21,285 nt of DNA from RGIG4140 sp045532865 (GTDB taxonomy: Bacteria > Pseudomonadota > Alphaproteobacteria > CAAHEQ01 > UBA3637). The stretch covers positions 1 through 21,285 of the forward strand of contig JAZSGT010000016.1 of NCBI GenBank assembly GCA_045532865.1. The letters are read 5' to 3'. This document shows, in pieces, positions 15,171-21,285 of this stretch (within the stretch, counting starts at the first letter, position 1; every line of letters starts with the position of its first letter). Both the position numbers and the translations under genes were made by a program. The notes below the pieces were generated by a model that did no database searches, had not been told where the DNA came from, and was given only the letters and a program-made list of their open reading frames with translations.

Positions 15171-17390
15171 TTATCCTTCATCAGAAATGATAGGTTTAAA
15201 TTGGATTTGTCCGATCATAGCCATATCATCTGATTTTCTGACAATATTATCTGGCATTTTAGGAGCCGGTTTCATACTGGTAAGAGTTTTATACTCTGGA
15301 TGTTTAAAGCAAAGGGGTGATTCAGCTCGAATGGGTCGAGTTAAATGACCTGAATAAAGGACTAATTGCTTATTAGGCGCCATGGATAAAATACCAGATC
15401 CCCCAATCACACTATCAGCTTGTTTTTTAATTTTATGACTATACTCATAAAATAAGTTAAAACCCATTTTAGATTTTGCCGTTGGAATTAAAGACCCTGA
15501 CCAATCGAAAAAGCTTCTCTTTCCACTATAAGAATGAACAACCTTTGTCAACGTTTCAATCCCTTTTAAAAGAGGTTGACGTGTTGCAGGATTATTTTGA
15601 CGCTTAATAATTTTAACAGCAACAGAACTCATAATCACATCAGCTGTTTCTTGATCATATTTAACCGTTATTTGATGCCAATCTTGAACACAAACTAAAA
15701 ATTTATTTTGCTTAGAACGCCCAAAAACAATCCCATCTGTAATACTTGAAAGTGAAGGCATATGATGGAATTCATCCAAAATAAAGCTCGCAGGACATGG
15801 CCCTGCCCCTCCTTCATTTGGTCCGCATTCCATCAAATATTGTGTTGCCATATTGATGAACAAACTACTTAATAAAACACAGGCACTTAAATCTGAAAAT
15901 GGAACTGACATATACACCGTAACAGGTTCATATTTACCTGTTGCTTCATTTTTAATGCCTCGCAACTGTTCATATTTTAAATCATTCATTGATGTATGAT
16001 GTCTGACAGCAGCATTTTTAAATATATTCACTCCAGATAATGCCATTGACATAACAGAGCCACGTTGTTTATCTGGCAATGTTAAAACTTGATTTAATTC
16101 CAAAAGAGTTCGGCGTCCATAACCATAATAGGCTGTTTCCAAAACAATTTTTTCAAAAATCATCTGCCAAGCATCCATATCAAGAACAGACATATCTTGT
16201 TGTTTTTGCCTCATTGAAATTTCATGATTAGCTTGAATTTGAGCACTATTAATAATATCCAACAACATTGCAAAACAAGCATCAAATCCTCTCCAAGTTG
16301 CAGGAATTAAATCCCATGTTCCAATAGGCAAATAATTTTCAACTGTGAGTGTTCGATTAATCGTATTTTCACGAGCTGCCAAAACTTCAGGAAAATCTCG
16401 CATCGATTCATAATAAGTTAATAAAACTTCGTAATCTTCATCATCTAATTGATTATTTTTAAGCCGATACAAAAAATAATCGTTTGCTTTTGCTTGGTCA
16501 ACTTTCCCACACAAATACCCTGTTAAACCTGTTAAACACCCACGGCCTGTTTTAACCCAATAAGGGTCTGTTCCTGTTGGCCCATCTGGAATAAGGTATG
16601 AAACTAATCCATCAATGTATCCTTCACGTCCATTTTGAAGTGAAGGCAAGTTTCCCTCACCAATTGGGTTCCAAGATGGCCAACGAACATTCTTTTCCAA
16701 ATCATCTTTACCCATCCAATTGAGCATAAAAACAGGACCTAATGTAGCTCGATAACCACTGGTTAGCTTGGCAATTTCTCCTTTTGGATCATGTACGATA
16801 ACGCTTGATTCTTTTTCTTCTAAAATTGCAGGGATAATAACACCTGTTGTTTTACCAGAAGTCGGACAGCCAATACAAAAAACAGAACGTGTATCAGGCA
16901 ACTTAATTTTTTTTCCCTCAAAAAGGCCTAACAAAAGATGATTCCCTTTAAATAACCCAAATTTTTCAATATCTTCAGCTATTGCTTCTCTTCCATCCCC
17001 AAAAGATTGTGGTGCCAAGAAAAATGGATTAATATAACAAATCATAAATTCATAATACAAAAATATAAAAGTAGGAACTAACAAAATGCGCCAGGTAAAA
17101 TAACTTTGCCACGTGGTATGTCTTGGTTCACTGAAAAAATAAATCCCCAACCATTTATTATATCCTCGAAATGGTTGAAGTAAATCTCCCTCAAGCGTTT
17201 GAATTACATAATCCCAAAGTTCTTTCCATGCTTCAAAAGAAAACCCTTTCCATATGACAGTTGCAAATGGAACAAAAAAGAGCAATAAAACCCAAAAAAT
17301 CATAATCCCCACAAGGGCACGCCAAAACCACCACTTAATGCAGTTCATTGCGAATTTTTTTGGTTTTAAAAAATCAAGACCGTGTCCCAT
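15171..17390 (-). CDS. virD4: VirD4/TraG-type coupling ATPase of a type IV secretion system
   Basis: Coupling proteins are hexameric inner-membrane ATPases that bring protein or protein-DNA substrates to the type IV secretion channel. The protein is 739 residues, longer than a typical VirD4 of about 600-650. It has two N-terminal membrane segments (about 24-46 and 100-120), Walker A GCPTSGKTT (174-182) followed by IVHDPKGE (198-205), an extended all-alpha region between (about 280-450) and Walker B FILDEFHHMPSL with D539-E540, then FGRSKQNKFLVCVQDWHQI. The spacing and the DPKGE and LDEF motifs fit the VirD4/TraG family more than DotL. The ATG at 17390 follows GGGG four nt upstream and starts one base after the stop of the pentapeptide gene, so the two are translated together. 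No other secretion-channel gene lies in the window. Confidence 0.9.
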   Translation of the reverse strand: MGHGLDFLKPKKFAMNCIKWWFWRALVGIMIFWVLLLFFVPFATVIWKGFSFEAWKELWDYVIQTLEGDLLQPFRGYNKWLGIYFFSEPRHTTWQSYFTWRILLVPTFIFLYYEFMICYINPFFLAPQSFGDGREAIAEDIEKFGLFKGNHLLLGLFEGKKIKLPDTRSVFCIGCPTSGKTTGVIIPAILEEKESSVIVHDPKGEIAKLTSGYRATLGPVFMLNWMGKDDLEKNVRWPSWNPIGEGNLPSLQNGREGYIDGLVSYLIPDGPTGTDPYWVKTGRGCLTGLTGYLCGKVDQAKANDYFLYRLKNNQLDDEDYEVLLTYYESMRDFPEVLAARENTINRTLTVENYLPIGTWDLIPATWRGFDACFAMLLDIINSAQIQANHEISMRQKQQDMSVLDMDAWQMIFEKIVLETAYYGYGRRTLLELNQVLTLPDKQRGSVMSMALSGVNIFKNAAVRHHTSMNDLKYEQLRGIKNEATGKYEPVTVYMSVPFSDLSACVLLSSLFINMATQYLMECGPNEGGAGPCPASFILDEFHHMPSLSSITDGIVFGRSKQNKFLVCVQDWHQITVKYDQETADVIMSSVAVKIIKRQNNPATRQPLLKGIETLTKVVHSYSGKRSFFDWSGSLIPTAKSKMGFNLFYEYSHKIKKQADSVIGGSGILSMAPNKQLVLYSGHLTRPIRAESPLCFKHPEYKTLTSMKPAPKMPDNIVRKSDDMAMIGQIQFKPIISDEG

Positions 17391-17391
17391 T

Positions 17392-18489
17392 TTACCCCTT
17401 TGTTTTAAATTTAACTTTTTCCACTTTTCTTGCTTTTGTAGCCACTCTTTTAACTGAAGTTTCTTCGCCTATAAAAGTGCTATCATTTGATATATAAGAT
17501 GAATTTTCACCCCCATCAAACGTGCTTTTTTTAATAAAAGAAGGGGTATCATCCACCTCCATTTTGCCTTTATGTTTCACTTTAACTTCATCTTCTATCT
17601 CATTGTTTTCTTTTTCATTTAAAGCTGCAGGCCATGCACGATAACTGTTTGGTGAAACTTCTTTTTTAGCTGGCTTTTTTATATTTTTAAGAACAATCTC
17701 TTCTTCAAGTTGTTGTGCTTTTTGAGCGTAATTTAAAAGTTTTTCTTCATATTCTTTTAAAACAGCTTCTTCCATTTGTTTTTTCTTTTTTTCTTTTGTT
17801 TTTCTTAAATCAAAATAATATTTTTGCAATCCTCCCAAACTTAACAGCTGTTTTGGATCAATATACGTTCCAGCAAGATTAATTCCATCTAACGCAAACT
17901 GGGAAAGGTCAATCCCTTTTAAATCCACTTTTGTTAAATCAAGTCTTCTAATATCAACAGAAAGAAGATCCTTTTTAGTCAATGATCTTAAATCAATTTT
18001 TCCACTCTCAACAAGTTCTAAAAACTTATCAAAATCTGTAATATATTTTTCTGCATCTTCGTCTAAAACAGCATCCTTTAAATTGTTGTTTCTCATAAAG
18101 GTACGTTTAAATGAAACGTCTTTAAAACAAGACTTGGCAAAATCGCATTCCTCAACAAATGCATCATCAAATTTAGCACCTTCAAAATTACAATCTTTAG
18201 CTTTTGTTTGATAAAAACAAGACTTAGAAAAATTACACCCTTTTAAATTAGCACCCGAAAGATCTGCACCTTTTAAATTAATACCGGTAAAATCCTTGTT
18301 TGAAACATCTTTGCCTGCTTTAATATCTTCAAGCAAAGAAACAGCACGCAAATCTGTCAAATAGCTATCTCGCTTTGATGGCAAAATAAACTCGTTTTTA
18401 TCAATTCCAAGTGTAAATAAAACAATATCTTCTTCGCTTACCTTTACATCTTGAAATTTTCTTTCAGGTCTTTTCATTTCCATTGTCAT
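17392..18489 (-). CDS. Pentapeptide-repeat and coiled-coil protein linked to the coupling ATPase
   Basis: The 365-residue protein has no family name I can give. The N-terminal 60 residues are charged. Pentapeptide repeats of the A(D/N)LxG type run from about 66 to 140 (NLKGADLSGANLKGCNFSKS near the start), including two near-identical blocks CNFSKSCF (85-92) and CDFAKSCF (115-122), and a second shorter set at 170-210 (DLLSVDIRRLDLTKVDLKG). This predicts two short right-handed beta-helix segments. Residues 228-268 look like a Lys/Glu-rich coiled coil. The tail 344-365 is strongly basic (nine Lys/Arg and one Glu). There is no signal peptide. The gene is directly upstream of the coupling ATPase (stop and start one base apart). 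It may be a substrate or adaptor of that ATPase; this is inference. No Shine-Dalgarno is seen at the ATG at 18489. Confidence 0.75.
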   Translation of the reverse strand: MTMEMKRPERKFQDVKVSEEDIVLFTLGIDKNEFILPSKRDSYLTDLRAVSLLEDIKAGKDVSNKDFTGINLKGADLSGANLKGCNFSKSCFYQTKAKDCNFEGAKFDDAFVEECDFAKSCFKDVSFKRTFMRNNNLKDAVLDEDAEKYITDFDKFLELVESGKIDLRSLTKKDLLSVDIRRLDLTKVDLKGIDLSQFALDGINLAGTYIDPKQLLSLGGLQKYYFDLRKTKEKKKKQMEEAVLKEYEEKLLNYAQKAQQLEEEIVLKNIKKPAKKEVSPNSYRAWPAALNEKENNEIEDEVKVKHKGKMEVDDTPSFIKKSTFDGGENSSYISNDSTFIGEETSVKRVATKARKVEKVKFKTKG

Positions 18490-18495
18490 AAACTT

Positions 18496-18501
18496 ATTAT
18501 A
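18496..18501 (-). promoter_or_regulatory. -10 box immediately before the pentapeptide-repeat gene
   Basis: A perfect TATAAT on the minus strand ends 6 bp before the ATG at 18489, so transcription would start at or next to the A of the start codon. The -35 side is only AT-rich. Together with the missing Shine-Dalgarno this suggests a leaderless mRNA. Confidence 0.45.
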
Positions 18502-18554
18502 ACACAGAAAATTAAAAATGAAATAAAAAAAAAGATGACTTTTTAAAAATCTTG

Positions 18555-18560
18555 TATTAT
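18555..18560 (+). promoter_or_regulatory. Possible lspA -10 box
   Basis: TATTAT lies 29 nt before the lspA ATG, giving a leader of about 23 nt that keeps the AAAGGAAG ribosome site. No clear -35 hexamer is seen. Confidence 0.35.
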
Positions 18561-18589
18561 AAGTGAATGATTCAAAGAAAGGAAGTTAA

Positions 18590-19087
18590 ATGGAAACATC
18601 AAAAAAGCTCTCTTTAAAAAACTTTACAATCTTATGTATCATTTCAATTTCTGCATTGATTATTGATCAAATGACAAAGTTACTGGCTGTTGAAAATTTA
18701 ACACTTCACACACCCGTTCAGATTTGTCCTTTTTTCAATTTGTTTTTAACATATAATAAAGGTGTTAGTTTTTCCTTGTTTTCTAGCGAAAATCCTTTAA
18801 CCCCTCTTTACTTAAGTCTTATGGGTCTTTTCATTTGTATCATTGTCTTTTTTTGGATGATAAAAGAAACCGATTTTGCGATCAAAATGGGGCTTGCATA
18901 TATTTTAGGAGGGGCAATTGGGAACATTATTGACAGAATTAGACTCGGTTATGTTATTGATTTTTTAGATGTTTATTATAAAACACACCATTGGCCTGCT
19001 TTTAATGGCGCCGATTCATTTATTTGTCTTGGTGCTTTTATTATTTTTATAAGAATATTTTTAACAAAAGAAGAGGATAAGAAATGA
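18590..19087 (+). CDS. lspA: Lipoprotein signal peptidase (signal peptidase II)
   Basis: LspA is an inner-membrane aspartyl protease that cuts prolipoproteins before the lipid-modified cysteine. The 165-residue length is normal, with four hydrophobic segments at about 11-27, 72-90, 97-113 and 143-158. Conserved blocks are IIDQMTK (24-30), TYNKGVSFSLF (54-64), GNIIDRIRLGYVIDFLD (111-127) and FNGADSF (138-144). D124 and D142 sit at the positions of the catalytic aspartate pair. The ATG at 18590 has GGAAG four nt upstream. It is the first gene of a rightward unit lspA-lipoprotein-pgi, divergent from the pentapeptide gene. Substrates in this window with a lipobox are MltA, the hydrolase-like protein and the small protein directly downstream. 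Confidence 0.97.
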   Translation: METSKKLSLKNFTILCIISISALIIDQMTKLLAVENLTLHTPVQICPFFNLFLTYNKGVSFSLFSSENPLTPLYLSLMGLFICIIVFFWMIKETDFAIKMGLAYILGGAIGNIIDRIRLGYVIDFLDVYYKTHHWPAFNGADSFICLGAFIIFIRIFLTKEEDKK

Positions 19088-19266
19088 AAAAAATCATTTT
19101 AATTTGTTTATGCGCCCTTTTACCTGCTTGCGCCCCAAAAAAACCACCTCTTGCCCCAACACAAGTTGTTAATGGGCAATCCATTGTTATGCCTCCAGAA
19201 TTTTTTGTATTACCTAAAACAACCAATACTCAACAAACACCTATCCAAACAGCTATTGAGGAGTAA
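19084..19266 (+). CDS. Small lipoprotein with DUF3035-like motif
   Basis: The 60-residue protein has a signal peptide ending in lipobox L-P-A-C16, so the mature lipoprotein has only 45 residues, rich in Pro and Thr. Its one recognisable motif is VMPPEFFVLP (35-44), which resembles the PPEFxLxP motif of DUF3035 lipoproteins that commonly follow lspA in alphaproteobacteria; those are usually two to three times longer, so this is a minimal version. Start and lspA stop overlap as ATGA, giving coupled translation. Its own final codons (GAGGAG) form the Shine-Dalgarno of pgi, which begins three bases after the stop. The role is unknown; as a short outer-membrane-anchored peptide it may be structural. 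The M16 peptidase genes often found next are not present. Confidence 0.8.
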   Translation: MKKIILICLCALLPACAPKKPPLAPTQVVNGQSIVMPPEFFVLPKTTNTQQTPIQTAIEE

Positions 19267-19269
19267 TAT

Positions 19270-20868
19270 ATGACTATCTACAATAAATTACTAAATCACA
19301 CAGAAACAATTAACAAATTGCATCTGCGCACATTGTTTGCTGAAGATAAAAATAGATTTAATAAATTTCACGTTCTATTCAATGATTTTGTCTTAGACTA
19401 TTCAAAAAACAAAATTACTGAAGAAACAATGAACTTACTCTTTGAACTTGCCAATTTCAGCAATTTAAAAGATGAAATTGACGCCATGTTTGAAGGCAAA
19501 AAAATCAATACAACAGAAAATAGAGCCGTTCTTCATACAGCATTACGCAATCGTTCAAACACACCAATTTATGTAGATGGCAAAAATGTTATGCCCGAAA
19601 TTAATGCCGTTTTGGAAAAAATGCATCTTTTTTCTGATAAAGTACGATCTGGATCCTGGCTTGGTGCAACAGGTAAACCCATAACAGATGTTGTCAACAT
19701 TGGAATTGGGGGTTCTGATTTAGGTCCACAAATGGCGCATGACGCTCTTTATCATTATAAAACAAAGAATTTAACATTTCACTTTGTGTCAAACGTTGAT
19801 GGAACGGACATTACCGAAACACTCAATAAATGTAATCCAGAAACAACGTTATTCATCATTTCTTCAAAAACATTTACCACTCAAGAAACAATGGCAAATG
19901 CACAAACAGCGAGAAACTGGCTTTGCGATCATTTAGGCGAAACAGCCACACAAAAGCATTTTGTCGCTGTTTCAACCAACACAGAAGCTGTTAAAGAATT
20001 TGGCATTGATCCTGAAAATATGTTCGTATTTTGGGATTTTGTTGGTGGCAGATATTCTTTATGGTCAGCTATCGGCCTTTCACTTATGCTTGCAATTGGT
20101 TATGACGGCTTTATTTCAATGCTTCAAGGGGCACATGAAATGGATATGCATTTCAAAAATACACCTTTTGAACAAAATATGCCTGTTATCTTGGCTTTGA
20201 TTGGTCTTTGGAACACAACCTATCTCAAGGCTGAAAGCTATGCTGTTTTACCATATGATCAATATTTATCAAAACTGCCTCTTTATTTGCAACAATTAGA
20301 TATGGAAAGTAATGGTAAAAGCGTTAAAAAGAATGGCAAAAATGTTGATTACTCAACAGGACCTATTTTGTTTGGCACAGCTGGTACAAATGGACAACAC
20401 TCTTTTTACCAACTCATCCATCAAGGAACGCATATGATTCCAGCTGATTTTATTGCTCCAATACACTCATTAAATGAAACAGGTCTTCATCATGACATGC
20501 TTCTGGCAAACGTTGTTGCACAATCTGAAGCATTAATGAAGGGGAAAACTCCTGATGAATTACGAGCTGAAGGAGTTCGTGAAGAATTGATTCCATTCAA
20601 AACTTTTGAAGGTAATCGTCCAAGCAACACCATTTTGTTTGATAAAATGACCCCAAAAGCCTTTGGATCTTTAATTGCTCTTTATGAACATAAAGTTTTT
20701 GTACAAGGGATTATCTGGCGTATCAACAGCTTTGACCAATTTGGCGTTGAACTTGGCAAACAATTGGCTAAAGCCATTTTACCAGAATTGTTAGATAAAA
20801 ACACAAAATTATCACATGACTCATCTACAAACTCTTTAATTGAAAAAATAAGGGATCTACGCTTATAG
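19270..20868 (+). CDS. pgi: Glucose-6-phosphate isomerase
   Basis: Pgi interconverts glucose-6-phosphate and fructose-6-phosphate in glycolysis and gluconeogenesis and supplies fructose-6-phosphate for amino-sugar and cell-wall synthesis. The 532 residues match the long bacterial form. Motifs are VNIGIGGSDLGP (140-151), IISSKTFTTQETMANA (phosphate-binding loop), GGRYSLWSAIGLS, LDMESNGKS with E346, GTNGQHSFYQL with H377 and the C-terminal FDQFGVELGKQLA with K497. These three residues correspond to the catalytic Glu, His and Lys of the family. The ATG at 19270 is preceded by GAGGAG at six nt, an excellent ribosome site. The TAG stop is followed immediately by the ATG of the next gene. Confidence 0.98.
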   Translation: MTIYNKLLNHTETINKLHLRTLFAEDKNRFNKFHVLFNDFVLDYSKNKITEETMNLLFELANFSNLKDEIDAMFEGKKINTTENRAVLHTALRNRSNTPIYVDGKNVMPEINAVLEKMHLFSDKVRSGSWLGATGKPITDVVNIGIGGSDLGPQMAHDALYHYKTKNLTFHFVSNVDGTDITETLNKCNPETTLFIISSKTFTTQETMANAQTARNWLCDHLGETATQKHFVAVSTNTEAVKEFGIDPENMFVFWDFVGGRYSLWSAIGLSLMLAIGYDGFISMLQGAHEMDMHFKNTPFEQNMPVILALIGLWNTTYLKAESYAVLPYDQYLSKLPLYLQQLDMESNGKSVKKNGKNVDYSTGPILFGTAGTNGQHSFYQLIHQGTHMIPADFIAPIHSLNETGLHHDMLLANVVAQSEALMKGKTPDELRAEGVREELIPFKTFEGNRPSNTILFDKMTPKAFGSLIALYEHKVFVQGIIWRINSFDQFGVELGKQLAKAILPELLDKNTKLSHDSSTNSLIEKIRDLRL

Positions 20869-21285
20869 ATGGATAAACATAGTGAAAAATATGCCTCACC
20901 TAAAGAAGTTGAAAAAACAATTCATGCGTTTAAAAAACTTCTTTGGGTGATGCCTAAAGAAGATCGAGAGAACATTGTTTCTTTTATTCGAAAAGAAACA
21001 AAATGTTGCAGTTGGTGGCCTCTTCCCTATGTATCAAAAAAGTTATTTGACACCTTGACTGGCACATTAAGCTCACAAAATCTTAAAAATAAAATTGATA
21101 AAGAAGAAAAACTCTCTACTCCTTTTTCAAAAGTTTTAAAAAGCAAAAAAAAGGCTCATAAATTCATAGGATTAATTCGAAAAGCAATGAGTTTTATATC
21201 TATTTATCCTCCTGAAAAAAAAGAAAAACTTTTCAATCACATTTTAAATGTACCAACTTATTATAAAATAAAAAATAAAATCCAA
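20869..21285 (+). CDS. Unrecognised protein, 3' end outside window
   Basis: An open frame of 139 codons starts with ATG directly after the pgi TAG stop and runs off the window end. The only ribosome-site candidate is AGGGA about 13 nt upstream, so translation probably depends on pgi. The product is lysine-rich with no signal peptide. Two stretches resemble each other: LLWVMPKEDRENIVSFI (24-40) and MSFISIYPPEKKEKLFNHIL (107-126), sharing the pattern P-x-E-x-x-E followed by a helix. A CCSWW cluster lies at 46-50. I do not recognise the family. Codon use looks like its neighbours, which supports a real gene. Confidence 0.65.
   Translation, partial: MDKHSEKYASPKEVEKTIHAFKKLLWVMPKEDRENIVSFIRKETKCCSWWPLPYVSKKLFDTLTGTLSSQNLKNKIDKEEKLSTPFSKVLKSKKKAHKFIGLIRKAMSFISIYPPEKKEKLFNHILNVPTYYKIKNKIQ

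Noticed and set aside
15171..17390. DotL/IcmO-type (type IVB) coupling protein
   Set aside because: The DPKGE and LDEF motifs with their spacing match VirD4/TraG better; no Dot/Icm genes are near.
1..21285. CRISPR arrays, tRNA or rRNA genes, insertion sequences, prophage genes
   Set aside because: No regularly spaced repeats, no cloverleaf or rRNA-like segments, no transposase or integrase and no phage structural motifs were seen.

Overview
This is a chromosomal stretch from a low-GC alphaproteobacterium (GC content looks like about one third). The assignment rests on gene families and order. A divergent secB / timA-mltA-smr block and a tsaE-amgK-murU-addB-addA block are both typical of Alphaproteobacteria, as are an AddAB recombination pair instead of RecBCD and an lspA gene followed by a small lipoprotein with a DUF3035-like motif. 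The AT bias, tight overlapping operons and an isolated type IV coupling protein fit a host-associated or reduced-genome lineage, but the exact order cannot be fixed from the sequence alone.

Layout. Positions 1-500 are mostly non-coding; they hold a possible frameshifted small membrane-protein ORF on the minus strand and a strong terminator. From 502 to 5624 the genes run on the minus strand: an unrecognised protein with its own near-perfect sigma70 promoter, trxA, an ankyrin-like protein, and a tightly packed operon timA-mltA-smr-tsaD read from about 5670 leftward. From 5720 the plus strand carries secB (own terminator) and then a six-gene operon: tsaE, amgK-like kinase, murU-like uridylyltransferase, addB, addA, and an alpha/beta-hydrolase-fold lipoprotein. 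Convergent to it, on the minus strand, is a two-gene unit of a pentapeptide-repeat/coiled-coil protein followed by a VirD4/TraG-type coupling ATPase. Divergent from that, on the plus strand, are lspA, a 60-residue lipoprotein, pgi and the start of an unknown gene cut by the window end.

How the genes work together. SecB feeds unfolded precursors to the Sec translocon, and LspA finishes the lipoproteins; MltA, the hydrolase-like protein and the 60-residue protein all carry lipoboxes. MltA releases anhydro-muropeptides, and the AmgK/MurU pair is the known bypass that returns MurNAc to UDP-MurNAc. TsaD and TsaE are partners in tRNA t6A synthesis and lie under 3 kb apart in divergent operons. AddAB processes double-strand breaks.

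The least ordinary parts are the orphan coupling ATPase with its pentapeptide partner, whose C-terminal tail is strongly basic, and the hydrolase-fold lipoprotein whose nucleophile position reads Glu instead of Ser. Two others are a G9 homopolymer just upstream of a perfect -35 box, and a short ORF with an A-AAA-AAG slip site.
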